This document shows, one piece after another, positions 1 to 8,927 of a stretch of 64,000 bases of DNA; the first letter of the stretch is position 1, and each line of letters opens with the position of its first letter. The stretch covers positions 40,967 to 104,966 of the forward strand of contig NZ_BDBT01000026.1 in NCBI RefSeq assembly GCF_001613125.1, given 5' to 3'. The stretch comes from Nocardia shimofusensis NBRC 100134. Lineage in GTDB: Bacteria; Actinomycetota; Actinomycetes; Mycobacteriales; Mycobacteriaceae. Both the position numbers and the translations under genes were made by a program. The notes beneath the pieces were generated by a model. The model was not told the DNA's origin, ran no database searches, and saw only the letters and a program-made list of their open reading frames with translations.

Positions 1-1052
1 GCATACTCGGACTCCGCGACCAACTGCGCGCCTTCATTGCTGTTGCTGCCGATGATGAGGGGAGTCTTCCGGTCGTCTCGGCGCAGTGCGGCTTCCGGTT
101 GCCGAGTGATGACGGCACCGTCGACGGTGGGGACCCAGGTCGGGGCAGATTCGTCGGGTTCGACGGCAGGCGCGGCCAGCAGAGTCGCGGCGGGCAGAGC
201 ACGCAGGCAGGACAATCGGGTCGCGGGGTCGCCGCATCCCACGCTCTCGGCATAGCGCGCCGAGCGGGCGAAGGACTCGTCCCGGCCGCCGGGAACCATC
301 GGCGACCGCACGCACGAACCGCTCTGCACGACGGCCTTGTGGAACAGGCCGTCGGAAGCCGGGGCAGCGAAGTGCGCGCACACACTTCCGCCGCCTGCCG
401 ACTCGCCGAAGATCGTGACGTTGGCCGGATCGCCGCCGAAAGCCCGGGCGTTGTCACGCATCCATCGCAGGGCGGCCTGCTGGTCCTGGATGCCGATCGT
501 GCCGGTGGCGCCGCCGGACTCGGCGGCCAGTTCGGGGAGCGACAGAAAGCCGAACGGTCCGAGGCGGTAGTTGGGTATCGCGACGATGACGTCGTTGTCG
601 GCGACCATGCGTGTGGGGGTGTATTGGCTGTTGGATCCGGTGGTGAAGCCGCCGCCGTGGAAGAACACCATGACCGGAAGGGGACGGTCGGGTACCCCGT
701 CGGGTGCGTAGACGTCGATCGTCAGGCAGTCTTCGCTGGTGGGAGCCGCCGGTGGCAGCCCGGGGACGAACCCGTTCTGTGGGCACGAGGGTCCGTGGCT
801 GTGCGCGGGCCGGATGCCCGGCCACGACGGCGCGGGCTCCGGCGAGCCGAACCTGGCTTCGCCCGTGGTGGACGCGGCGAACGGAATCCCGAGGAATCCG
901 ATGGTGCCGTGGGTGGCGGAGCCGGCGATCTCGCCGCCGGTCACGGTCACCTGTTCGAGCGGCGACGCGACGGCGGGCGCCGGCATACCGAGCGACGAAA
1001 GCCCGGTCACCGAAATCAGGGAAACCACGGATCGCACGAGCGAACGAATCAT
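1..1052 (-). CDS. Secreted type-B carboxylesterase, 3' end beyond the window
   Basis: The reading frame stays open from an ATG at 1052 down to base 1, giving the first 350 residues. A hydrophobic start followed by APAVAS near residue 30 looks like a signal peptide. The oxyanion-hole HGGGF is at residues 132-136, the SEDCL disulfide signature at 106-110, the nucleophile Ser218 in FGESAGG, and the NEG acid-loop region lies close to the left edge. The catalytic histidine must lie outside the window. The start is supported by a strong GGAGGGG ribosome site seven bases upstream. These features are diagnostic for the type-B carboxylesterase/lipase family, which hydrolyses carboxylic esters; the substrate cannot be inferred. 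It is transcribed alone on this side, with an SDR gene upstream in the same direction. Confidence 0.9.
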   Translation of the reverse strand, partial: MIRSLVRSVVSLISVTGLSSLGMPAPAVASPLEQVTVTGGEIAGSATHGTIGFLGIPFAASTTGEARFGSPEPAPSWPGIRPAHSHGPSCPQNGFVPGLPPAAPTSEDCLTIDVYAPDGVPDRPLPVMVFFHGGGFTTGSNSQYTPTRMVADNDVIVAIPNYRLGPFGFLSLPELAAESGGATGTIGIQDQQAALRWMRDNARAFGGDPANVTIFGESAGGGSVCAHFAAPASDGLFHKAVVQSGSCVRSPMVPGGRDESFARSARYAESVGCGDPATRLSCLRALPAATLLAAPAVEPDESAPTWVPTVDGAVITRQPEAALRRDDRKTPLIIGSNSNEGAQLVAESEY

Positions 1053-1188
1053 TTGTTCAACCCCTCCGATACGGTGTGCGTCGATCAGCGGTGACAAACT
1101 CTCGGCGGCGTGCGTCGACGATCCTAGAGGGACGACACACCATGGTTGCGCACCGAGACGGTCGGGCGAAACGCGCGGCGGGTGCGAT

Positions 1189-1842
1189 TCAGCCGTCGTA
1201 GGAAACGTGCGGCGTCCACTCCCCTGCCGGTCGAGTCGCCGCCGCGTGCAGCGCCGCCGCCACCTTCTCCCTGCTGAACGCGCCCTTGTCGAGCACGCCG
1301 TTGACCTGCACCGCGACCGCCCGAATGCCCTCCGGCGCCAGGGTGGCGTCCAAGCTCGTCACCAGATTGCGCACCGCCGCCTTCTGCACCCCCAGCGAGG
1401 CGGCCTGGTTCCACGGCTTGTCCGCCGCCGCGCTGCCGGTGACCAGCACCCGCGCACCCTCGGCCAAGAACGGGCGCGCCGCCTGGACGGCGGGCAACAG
1501 CGCGGCGGCGCCGACGGTGAAGTCCGCGATCAGCTCGGCGACCGACAGCTGCAGCGGATCCGCCTGCCGGAACACGCTCGGATTGAAGTGCAGCACGTCG
1601 ATACGGCCGTAGCGCTTCCCGACCTCGCCGACGACCCGGCTCACCTCGTCGGGATCGCCGAGATCCACCCCCACGCCCGCCGCGATCGCGCCCTCCGCCC
1701 GCAACTGCTCGGCCAACGGCTCGGCGTCGTCGACGAATCGGGCGGCCAGCACGACGGTGAACCCGTCACGCGTGAAAAGGCGGCCGACCGATAGCCCGAG
1801 GCCGGGACCGGCGCCGAGGAGGAGAAGCACAGGAGCAGTCAT
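1189..1842 (-). CDS. Atypical short-chain dehydrogenase (SDR), Tyr of YxxxK absent
   Basis: A 217-residue SDR-fold protein. The glycine-rich cofactor loop is GAGPGLG at residues 10-16. The usual catalytic Tyr of YxxxK is Leu150 while the Lys is kept as Lys154 (LGVQK), and the NNAG motif is replaced by HFNPSV. A GTG two codons upstream (1848) is an alternative start; no clear ribosome site is seen for either, so the transcript may be leaderless. The family is known to include members lacking the Tyr, so dehydrogenase activity is uncertain. It lies 66 bases downstream of a P450 gene on the same strand, the same P450-SDR order that recurs near 41-43 kb. Confidence 0.8.
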   Translation of the reverse strand: MTAPVLLLLGAGPGLGLSVGRLFTRDGFTVVLAARFVDDAEPLAEQLRAEGAIAAGVGVDLGDPDEVSRVVGEVGKRYGRIDVLHFNPSVFRQADPLQLSVAELIADFTVGAAALLPAVQAARPFLAEGARVLVTGSAAADKPWNQAASLGVQKAAVRNLVTSLDATLAPEGIRAVAVQVNGVLDKGAFSREKVAAALHAAATRPAGEWTPHVSYDG

Positions 1843-1908
1843 GGACACAAGGTATGCGACCGGAGTCGAGGCGCCCCCAGGGTGGTTGCTGCCGATTGCG
1901 TCGAGGAG

Positions 1909-3162
1909 CTACACGCGCAACGGAGCAGAAGGCGGGAAGACGACCGGCAACGTGGTCAATGCTCGGTGGAAGGGACCGGGGCGCCATACGAGTTCCTCCG
2001 GAGGGACCGCGAGTCGCAGTTCCGGGAGGGTGTCGAGAAGATGATCGATGACATCCTGGGCGAGCAGGAGCCCGTAGGGGCGGGCCTGGGCAGGGCAGGC
2101 GTGGTCGCCGGTGCTGAACGCCAGGTTCCACCCGTTGTCGAGGTATTCGCCGGTGTTGATCTCCGGATCGGTATTGCAGGCGGCCATGCTGATGATGACC
2201 GGCTGATCCGCCGGCAGCCACTCGCCCTCGACCAGAATGGGCTGGCGAGGATAGGTGATGCAATAGTTCGCCATCGGCGGGTCGGTGGCCAGCCGCTCCT
2301 CGAGCGCGGACCTGGTCGACAGGGGAATTCCGTTCTCACCGCTGGTGAAACGAGGGTCGGTGAGCATCAGCAACAGCGTGTTGGCGATCAGGTTCACCGG
2401 CGGTTCGACGCCCGCGGCGAACAGCAGGACCAGCTGATGCACCATCTCCTCGTCGGACAGCCCGGCAGGATGCTGGACCATTCTCGTGGTGACGTCGTTA
2501 CCCGGATGGGCGCGCTTGAGGGCGGTGAGATCGAGCAACGCTTCGCTCATCATCGTGTTCACCGTTTCGGTGTCCACACCGTCGAACATCGCGGCGCTGG
2601 CGGTCGCGACTTGCTCACCGATTTCCGGCGGGCAGCCGAGTGCCTGACAGAAGACCGAGAAGACCAGCGGAAGGGCGTACTGGTTCAATATGTCGGCGCG
2701 ACCGTCCTTGCAGAACGTGTTGACGATCGGCACGGCGGAAGTCTCCACCGCGGATCGCACGGAGTTCAGATCGATCCCGGCCAGCGCGTAATTCAGAACG
2801 CTGCGGTAGCGAGCGTGCTCGGTACCGCTCGTGCGAATTGCGTTGGGCCGGTACTCGATCATCGGCATGATCGGGATATCGGCGGACACCGTCTTCTGCC
2901 AGACGCTCGGATCGGCCGGGAAATGGCCGGAGTCACCGAGGATCCGTACCGCGGTGCTGTATTTGATGACCAGGGTCGCGGGCACGCCGGGCCACATCTC
3001 CACCGGCACCAGCGGCCCGTAGTTCATCTCGCGCATCTGGCGGTAAGCCTTGTGAGGGTCGGCCGCGAATTCGGCCGTGTAGATGGGGATTCGCGGTCCC
3101 ATGCCCTCGATCGACCGCTTGGGGTCAGCGGTAGCACCCTGAAGCGGGTGATGCGGATGCAC
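1909..3162 (-). CDS. Cytochrome P450 lacking the ExxR motif (CYP157-like)
   Basis: A 417-residue P450. The haem-thiolate loop reads FSTGDHACPAQ, with the conserved Cys, near residue 357. In the K-helix the sequence is EERLATDPP, so the position of the normally invariant Arg of ExxR is Ala. The PERF-like segment is reduced to YPRQ and the usual DPDRFD meander is missing. GTG at 3162 is chosen because AGGAG lies about five bases upstream (3168-3173); the frame continues further upstream but with non-typical sequence. Loss of ExxR is established for the CYP157 family of Streptomyces, which this resembles; formal family assignment needs a search. A paralogue of identical length sits at 41870-43123. 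The substrate is unknown. Confidence 0.88.
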   Translation of the reverse strand: MHPHHPLQGATADPKRSIEGMGPRIPIYTAEFAADPHKAYRQMREMNYGPLVPVEMWPGVPATLVIKYSTAVRILGDSGHFPADPSVWQKTVSADIPIMPMIEYRPNAIRTSGTEHARYRSVLNYALAGIDLNSVRSAVETSAVPIVNTFCKDGRADILNQYALPLVFSVFCQALGCPPEIGEQVATASAAMFDGVDTETVNTMMSEALLDLTALKRAHPGNDVTTRMVQHPAGLSDEEMVHQLVLLFAAGVEPPVNLIANTLLLMLTDPRFTSGENGIPLSTRSALEERLATDPPMANYCITYPRQPILVEGEWLPADQPVIISMAACNTDPEINTGEYLDNGWNLAFSTGDHACPAQARPYGLLLAQDVIDHLLDTLPELRLAVPPEELVWRPGPFHRALTTLPVVFPPSAPLRV

Positions 3163-3502
3163 GTGATCTCCTCGATTTCGATTGCGGCAGAACGGTACTC
3201 GAGGCAACGGCCGAGCGCCTCGGTCCGGGCTCGTGGTCATGGCCCCGGACTGCCTGTGCGCGTTGCTCTTTGCGGAGAACACTGTAGGCGACCGTCGCGG
3301 CTGCCGCACGACAAGGCGCCACTGGTCGGGCCGTTCGACAGGCTGTCGGGGGCCGTAGGGCCCGCCGACGCTGTCGCGAACCGCGCGGGCAGGGCCGTCC
3401 CGATCGGAACGACCCTGCCCGACCTCGGTCCGAGGCACGACATGACAGGCCCGGCAGACGGGCGAACCTACGCACGCCCCTGCCGAACCTGCCTCGGCGA
3501 GA
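3163..3502. other. Intergenic region between P450 and acyl-CoA oxidase-like gene
   Basis: No convincing gene on either strand. It should hold the P450 promoter. A weak hairpin (GCCGA/TCGGC) lies just beyond the stop of the upstream oxidase gene. Nothing else was recognised. Confidence 0.5.
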
Positions 3503-5260
3503 TCAGTTGCCGTGCTGGTCGCGGATGCGCGAGTCCCAGGCGGCGGGCAGATCGTCCGACAGCACCGGCGCGCCGAGGATCTCGTCGTCGAAGCCGAAGG
3601 CGTCCAGCAGCGCGGGCAGGTGGTCGACGAGGTTGTCGATGGCCTGGCGCAGCTGCTGCTTGATCGTGTCGACAGCGGCGACGTCGAGCAGACCGTGCGT
3701 CAGATACCACGCGGCATTCCGGTCGATGTAGTGCAGGGCGAACACATCGCGTACCGCGGCGATCTCCGGATGAGTGGTGCTCTGCAGCAGCCCCAGAGCC
3801 TGTTCGGCGCAGTAGGCCTCCGCGAGGTCGAGCGCCTCGGGGATCACCGCCAACCGGTCTTCCAGCGTGGACGTCGCCAGGTGCCGCTGCGCTTCCTTCA
3901 CGATTGTCAGGGTGCGAGCGTTGAACAGCCGCTCGCGGGCACCGGGATCGGCGGGGTTGTGCAGCTCGGGGTGCGGCGTCGGCTTGCCTGCCATCTGCTT
4001 GGCCAGGACGCGACCGGCCACGGAACCGAGGACATGGCAGTCGCCCTCGCCGGTGATGGCCGCATGACAGACGCCGAGGTAGTCGGCGACCCGGTTGGCG
4101 CTGAACATGCCCTGCGCGCCCATCTTGATGCGGCTGTGCGTCACCGTGTCCAACGCGTGCAGCTGGATGAAGTGCTTGGCCAACATCACCGACACCACGG
4201 TGTCGCGATGGGTGAGGTCGCTGTCGGCGAGCTGGGTCTTGATCGCGTTGCCGTAGACGGTCCGGACGACGGTGCCCGCCAGGTCGGTGATCAGGGTGTC
4301 ACGCACGTGCGGAATGTCGAGCATGACGGGGGTGTCTTCGAGCGTCAACGGCACCACCCGCTTGGTGGCGTAGCGCAGGGCGATGTAGAGCGCGGCGCGG
4401 GCCGAGGCATTCAGGCACGACGACAGCGCCAAGCGGCCGACGGTCAGCTGGCTGATCGCCGAGGGGAACGCCCGCTTGCGGCTGGCCTCGTCGCGCCAGG
4501 TCAGCACCCCCTCGTCGTCGATGGTCGCCAGGTCGTTGCTCAGCCAGGCGCTGCGCTCGACCCGGAGATTCTCGAAGCTGATGACGGAGTTGTCCATGAT
4601 GACGAGCGGCTGGTGGTCGAGCTGGGTGATCGTCACGCCGGGGGCCGCGGCGCCGTCGGCGTCGCGTAGTCGCGCCGTGAACAGGTGCACGCCCTGATCG
4701 ACGCCCGCCGCGTCGATGAAGCGTGCGCCGACGACACACACCCGGGACACCGGGATGCCGACGCTGGGCATGAACTTCCGCGCCCGCGGGTTCGGGGTGT
4801 TGATGACGAACCCGTCCCCGTCCCAGGTCGCGGTGGTCTGCATGAATCCGATGTTGGAGCCGCAGCCGTACTCGGTCAGCAGCATGACGCCGATACTGGA
4901 AGCGTCGTCCAGGTCCTGCAGATACGGCGCGGCGGCCTCGGGTTCGGTCAGGGTGGCCAGGCTGCCCGAGGCCAGGTTGTAGTGGCCGGAGATCAGCGGG
5001 ATCAGGTCCGTCGCCAGCACCGCCGACCAGTCGAATACCGCGAACAGTTCCGGCAGGTCGGTCGCGACGTCGCGGGTACTGCCGATCTCCTTGACCAGGT
5101 TCCGCAACTGATCGTAGGCGTTCTGCCGGCGCTGCTCCTGGCTCTGCTTGTCCGTGACGAGGAAGTCCGGATTGCTCAGGATCTGCTGCAGGCGCTGGTG
5201 AAACTCCAGGCTGCCGTGCCGAAGATAATCCGCCAGCGCCTCGTGCCCGTTCGTACCCAT
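3503..5260 (-). CDS. Acyl-CoA oxidase/dehydrogenase-like flavoprotein
   Basis: About 585 residues, longer than the roughly 380 of ordinary acyl-CoA dehydrogenases and close to acyl-CoA oxidase length. Family marks are LTEYGCGSN (flavin and substrate loop), ARKFMPSVG, a middle beta domain, and GEGDCHVL in the C-terminal helical half, matching the EGDN-type segment of acyl-CoA oxidases. It would oxidise an acyl-CoA at the alpha-beta bond using FAD. Two adjacent ATGs (5263 and 5260) follow AGGAG; 5260 has the better spacing. The frame is open further upstream but that part lacks family similarity. It stands alone between a P450 gene and a 490-base spacer; the acyl substrate is not apparent. Confidence 0.8.
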   Translation of the reverse strand: MGTNGHEALADYLRHGSLEFHQRLQQILSNPDFLVTDKQSQEQRRQNAYDQLRNLVKEIGSTRDVATDLPELFAVFDWSAVLATDLIPLISGHYNLASGSLATLTEPEAAAPYLQDLDDASSIGVMLLTEYGCGSNIGFMQTTATWDGDGFVINTPNPRARKFMPSVGIPVSRVCVVGARFIDAAGVDQGVHLFTARLRDADGAAAPGVTITQLDHQPLVIMDNSVISFENLRVERSAWLSNDLATIDDEGVLTWRDEASRKRAFPSAISQLTVGRLALSSCLNASARAALYIALRYATKRVVPLTLEDTPVMLDIPHVRDTLITDLAGTVVRTVYGNAIKTQLADSDLTHRDTVVSVMLAKHFIQLHALDTVTHSRIKMGAQGMFSANRVADYLGVCHAAITGEGDCHVLGSVAGRVLAKQMAGKPTPHPELHNPADPGARERLFNARTLTIVKEAQRHLATSTLEDRLAVIPEALDLAEAYCAEQALGLLQSTTHPEIAAVRDVFALHYIDRNAAWYLTHGLLDVAAVDTIKQQLRQAIDNLVDHLPALLDAFGFDDEILGAPVLSDDLPAAWDSRIRDQHGN

Positions 5261-5756
5261 CATCGCTCCTAGCTCACTTCCGACCCCAGCCCACCGCTGG
5301 GGGACGTTCAGGCCACCGCTGCGAACCTTCGACACAACGGGGCCAACCGGTGCCACGTGCTCACAAAGACACCGAAACACCGGAGAGGTGGAGGCGTGCC
5401 TGTCAAAGCTTCATTCCCCCATCATCTTTCGCGTGATCTTCCAGCCCCCATGCCACGGCCGACCGCCACAGCAGGCGGTTCTGTTCGCCTCGGCCACACT
5501 GCGCGCGCAGGTCACCGAGCCGACATGCGGTCGTGTCGGCCTGTGAAGTCACCGGTGCCGCAGAGTGGTCTTCGAGCGTCTGCGACACAGGAGGGATTGT
5601 GCCACAAAACATCTCGTCGCTCAGGGCGAGTCGTCGACTCGAAGGGTTGCGACACGAGTCTTCGCCGAGCTCATCGAATCCCTACTCGGGATCACGCGGG
5701 AGGCGCCACACGATCCGGCCGGGAGCCTGCGCTCCCGGCCGGATGGCTGGAGAGGG
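5261..5756. other. Intergenic region with terminator
   Basis: About 500 bases without a supportable gene. It carries the terminator at 5713-5744 and presumably the promoter of the acyl-CoA oxidase-like gene. A 69-codon open frame at 5403-5612 (minus) lacks a ribosome site and recognisable sequence and is not called. Confidence 0.5.
5713..5744 (-). terminator. Perfect 13-bp hairpin terminator
   Basis: Arms ATCCGGCCGGGAG (5713-5725) and CTCCCGGCCGGAT (5732-5744) are perfect complements around a 6-base loop. It lies 13 bases beyond the stop of the ABM-domain gene. There is no clear T tract, as is common in high-GC actinobacteria. Confidence 0.75.
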
Positions 5757-6380
5757 TCACACCAATTCGGGCACGCGCAGGTGAGCGAAGCCCAGCCGGA
5801 ACTCGGCCACTTCGAGGACCTCGGCCCCGAGCTGCCGGATCACCCCGGACCTGATCCGATCCGTCTGCGCGCGGCTGCTTTCCAGCTCCTCGATGCTCGA
5901 CCAGACCGTCGAGCCCACTACTCGACCGGTTGCCCGGTCGACGAACAGGCTGGCGCTGCGGAATCCCTCGATTTTCTCGAACTCCGGCAGGGGGCCGGTC
6001 TTGAACATCTCGATCATCCGATCGATGTCGGCCGGATCGAGTTGCATCCAGGTGCATCGGGTACATGCGCGTGGGCCGGACAGATGGTCGCGGTGCATGA
6101 CCGCGACTTCCCATTCTTCGACCTTCTGGGCCTGCCCGTTCAGCGCCTGGGTCAGACCGTCACGCAACGGCTGGACGCGCGGCCTGCTGGAACGCAGCGC
6201 ATCCTCGGATTCCCACGCGGTCGTGGCGATGCAGCGCCCCGTCGCCCTGTCGACCATCAGCGACAGGCCGACCCATCCTTCGAGTTCGGCCAGATTCGGC
6301 ATCAACTCGGTGCGCAGGTATGTGATTCCTCTGTCGATCGACGACGGCTGCGCCGCGATTGTGCTCGAACGTGCGTACAC
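5757..6380 (-). CDS. Two-domain antibiotic-biosynthesis-monooxygenase (ABM)-like protein
   Basis: A 207-residue protein made of two similar halves, each with the pattern of the dimeric alpha-beta barrel (ABM/Dabb) fold: FVDRATGRVVGSTVW in the second half mirrors MVDRATGRCIATTAWES in the first. Single-domain members act as dimers, so the duplication may form an intramolecular barrel pair. GTG at 6380 is chosen because GTAGGAGG lies just upstream. Members of this superfamily oxidise quinols or degrade haem, but many have no known activity and no catalytic residue is diagnostic here. The divergent neighbour is an AraC regulator, and a short inverted repeat lies between them. Confidence 0.7.
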   Translation of the reverse strand: MYARSSTIAAQPSSIDRGITYLRTELMPNLAELEGWVGLSLMVDRATGRCIATTAWESEDALRSSRPRVQPLRDGLTQALNGQAQKVEEWEVAVMHRDHLSGPRACTRCTWMQLDPADIDRMIEMFKTGPLPEFEKIEGFRSASLFVDRATGRVVGSTVWSSIEELESSRAQTDRIRSGVIRQLGAEVLEVAEFRLGFAHLRVPELV

Positions 6381-6412
6381 AGGCCACCTCCTACTCCAGA
6401 AGGGCGGCGCCC

Positions 6413-6429
6413 CCGGTGGACGCCACCGG
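6413..6429. promoter_or_regulatory. Inverted repeat in the ABM/AraC divergent region
   Basis: CCGGTGG-ACG-CCACCGG, a perfect 7-bp inverted repeat, lies 33 bases upstream of the ABM gene start and about 100 bases upstream of the araC-type gene. It could be an operator; the evidence is only symmetry and position. Confidence 0.35.
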
Positions 6430-6528
6430 ACATACCCACTGTCCTCCCCGGGGGCCGTCCACACAATGCGGCGGCCGAATGCCGGATGAGCGTTGACGCA
6501 CCGCCCCGCGCTTGTAACACTCGCTCGA

Positions 6529-7641
6529 ATGAAGACAACGACGTCGCCCGCCGGGGAGGTGACGGCGGTGGGCCCGTCCGGGCAGAAGGATGAGGACGTT
6601 CTGTTCGCCTTCACCGGCCGGACCTGGGACCATGCTCGCACCATGGCCGGGGTCTCGCTGCTCTGCGAGTGGGCGGTGCGGCACGGCTCGACCAACGAAT
6701 CGGTCCTGTCCGGTTCCCACATAGCTCCGGAATCGCTGGATTCGCCGCACGAGCTGGTGACGGCCCGCCAGGAGATCACGGTGATCCGGAACATCCTGCG
6801 CCAGCACGCGGACCGTCGCGGTATCGGGACCGAGATCGGCAAGCAGTACCACCTGACCACCTACGGCCATTTCGGCTATCTGCTCGTCACCTCCGGGACC
6901 GTCCGCGAAATGGTGAGCAACGGCCTGCGCCACGCGCCGCTGTCGTTCGCCCTGTCCGAGATCCGGGCGTACGCGACCGCGTCGGGCGGGTTCCATTCCA
7001 CCTACAGCGCCGATTATCTGCCGGAGCCGATCCGGCAGTTCGCCGTGGAGCGGGACATGGCGGCGAGTATCCAGATGCAGCGTGAACTGTTCCCCGATCC
7101 GGACGCCGTGCGGCTGGCCGAGGTCCGATTCGCCTCCGCGGAGCCCCGGGAACCGGATGCCGTCCAGCGCGAGTACTTCGGGGTGCCGGTGTCCTTCGGC
7201 CATCCCGTTTCCGGGCTGGTCTACGAGACCGGCTACCTGGATACTCCGCTGCCGCTGGCCAACCGTCATACCGCGTCGGTGATGGTGGACCAGTGCGAAC
7301 GGATCAGGTCCGAACGGCTGCGCTACACCGGGGTCACCGCGCGGATCAGGGAACTCCTGCTGACGCGTCAGTGCCTGGACCTGACACTCGAGGACGTGGC
7401 GGCACAGCTGCACTACGCGCCGCGGACGCTGCGCCGCTATCTGCACCAGGAGGGCACGAGCTTCCGCGAGGTGGTCGAAGAGGTGCGGCGCAGTCTGGCC
7501 TACGACCTGCTGCGTGAGCGCGCCGTCCCCCGGGAGGAAGTGGCGCGGCGGCTCGGCTACCACGACTGGTCCAGCCTGGCTCGCGCGCTCCGCCGCTGGA
7601 ACATGTCCGGCCTGTCGGAGGCGCCGCGGCCCGCGCTCTGA
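6529..7641 (+). CDS. AraC-family transcriptional regulator with ligand-binding N-domain
   Basis: About 370 residues. The N-terminal two thirds resembles the arabinose-binding-type domain found in AraC regulators of the OruR/ArgR group, for example the stretch YGHFGYLLVTSGTVREM. The C-terminal 100 residues form the double helix-turn-helix: LTLEDVAAQLHYAPRTLRRY and the second helix around REEVARRLGYHDWSSLARA. ATG 6529 is preferred; no strong ribosome site is visible and a leaderless start is possible. It lies directly upstream of and co-directional with the alcohol dehydrogenase-esterase-monooxygenase cluster, so it probably activates that cluster in response to a pathway metabolite. That link is inference. 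Confidence 0.85.
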   Translation: MKTTTSPAGEVTAVGPSGQKDEDVLFAFTGRTWDHARTMAGVSLLCEWAVRHGSTNESVLSGSHIAPESLDSPHELVTARQEITVIRNILRQHADRRGIGTEIGKQYHLTTYGHFGYLLVTSGTVREMVSNGLRHAPLSFALSEIRAYATASGGFHSTYSADYLPEPIRQFAVERDMAASIQMQRELFPDPDAVRLAEVRFASAEPREPDAVQREYFGVPVSFGHPVSGLVYETGYLDTPLPLANRHTASVMVDQCERIRSERLRYTGVTARIRELLLTRQCLDLTLEDVAAQLHYAPRTLRRYLHQEGTSFREVVEEVRRSLAYDLLRERAVPREEVARRLGYHDWSSLARALRRWNMSGLSEAPRPAL

Positions 7642-7726
7642 CCGGGTTGGCCTGAACTGTCGTTTTCTGGCCCCGGACGTCCTGTCTTCGACGCCGCGCC
7701 TCGTCTTACCTTCTGTGAGACATGGA

Positions 7727-7748
7727 CCACATTCGATACCGAATGTGG
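7727..7748. promoter_or_regulatory. 22-bp palindrome in the leader of the alcohol dehydrogenase operon
   Basis: CCACATTCG (7727-7735) and CGAATGTGG (7740-7748) are perfect complements around the 4-base centre ATAC. It ends about 11 bases before the AGGAGG ribosome site of the dehydrogenase, so it could be an operator or a leader hairpin affecting translation. Confidence 0.55.
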
Positions 7749-7772
7749 CCGGCGTTACAGGAGGCGGTTCGA

Positions 7773-8900
7773 GTGAAGGTCAAAGCAGCAGTCGTCGACG
7801 AGGTCGGTCAGCCGTGGCGGATCACCGAGGTCGAGCTCGGGGATCCGGTGGCCGGTGAGGTGCAGGTCGAGCTGACCGCGTCCGGTCTGTGCCACTCCGA
7901 TGTGCACGTGTCGGCGGGATCGAGCCCGGTGCCGTTCTTCCCGGTGCTCGGCGGGCACGAGGGCGCCGGTGTCGTCACCAAGGTCGGTCCGGGTGTCAGC
8001 GGTATCGAGGAGGGCGATCACGTGGTGCTCGCCTTCATCCCGGCGTGCGGCACCTGCCGGCCGTGTGCCTCGGGTCTGCAGAACCTGTGCGACGAGGGCG
8101 CGGGCCTGCTGACCGGCGAGGCGATCTCCGACAAGGGCTATCGAGTGCGGGAAGCCGGGCGGCCGGTGATCCAGATGTGCCTGCTCGGGACGTTCGCGCC
8201 GTATGTGACGGTGAATCAGGCCTCGATCGTCAAGATCGAGAAGGACGTGCCGCTGGAAGTGGCCGCGCTGCTCGGCTGCGGCGTCTCCACCGGGTGGGGC
8301 TCGGCCACCGAGATCGGCAACACCCGGCCCGGCGACACCGTCGTCGTCATGGGCGTCGGCGGCGTCGGCATCAACGCCGTGCAGGGCGCGAGGTTCGCCG
8401 GCGCGCGCTACATCGTCGGCATCGATCCGGTCGAGTTCAAGCGCAAGAAGGCGCTCGAGTTCGGAGCCACCCACGTCTACTCCTCGGTCGAGGAGGCGCT
8501 CGCCGAGCTGCCCGATCTGACCTGGGGATTGATGGCTCAGGTCACGATCATCACGGTCGGCGAGGTCAGGGGCGAGTACATCCAGCAGGCGCTGAGCCTG
8601 ACCGGCAAGGGCGGCCAGGTGGTGGTGACCGCCATGGGCGATCACACCCTGTCCGCCGTCGAGATGAATCTGTTCGAGCTGACCCTGTTGCAGAAGCGGG
8701 TGCAGGGCGCGATCTTCGGCGGCGTGGGGCCGCGCACCCAGATCCCCAAGCTCCTCGACCTCTACCGCTCCGGGCACCTGGAGCTGGACAAGCTCGTCAC
8801 CGCCCGGTACCGCCTCGAGGACGTCAACCAGGGTTACCAGGACATGGCCGACGGGAAGAACCTGCGTGGCGTCATCAGCTTCTCCGACGCGGACTACTGA
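7773..8900 (+). CDS. NDMA-dependent-type zinc alcohol dehydrogenase
   Basis: A 375-residue medium-chain dehydrogenase. The catalytic zinc region shows GLCHSDVH and GGHEGAG, structural zinc cysteines follow in CGTCRPCASGLQNLC, and the nucleotide loop is GVGGVGIN. The sequence matches the actinobacterial family of alcohol dehydrogenases whose bound NAD is recycled by an external acceptor (assayed with NDMA, physiologically mycofactocin-type). GTG 7773 follows AGGAGG closely. It begins a three-gene operon; 27 bases separate it from the esterase. In context it would oxidise a secondary or cyclic alcohol to the ketone used by the monooxygenase. Confidence 0.88.
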   Translation: MKVKAAVVDEVGQPWRITEVELGDPVAGEVQVELTASGLCHSDVHVSAGSSPVPFFPVLGGHEGAGVVTKVGPGVSGIEEGDHVVLAFIPACGTCRPCASGLQNLCDEGAGLLTGEAISDKGYRVREAGRPVIQMCLLGTFAPYVTVNQASIVKIEKDVPLEVAALLGCGVSTGWGSATEIGNTRPGDTVVVMGVGGVGINAVQGARFAGARYIVGIDPVEFKRKKALEFGATHVYSSVEEALAELPDLTWGLMAQVTIITVGEVRGEYIQQALSLTGKGGQVVVTAMGDHTLSAVEMNLFELTLLQKRVQGAIFGGVGPRTQIPKLLDLYRSGHLELDKLVTARYRLEDVNQGYQDMADGKNLRGVISFSDADY

Positions 8901-8927
8901 GAGCACCGACGGAGAAGGAAAGATCCG

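Noticed and set aside
5403..5612. A 69-codon gene on the minus strand between the ABM and acyl-CoA oxidase-like genes
   Set aside because: No ribosome site, no recognisable sequence and composition unlike neighbouring genes.
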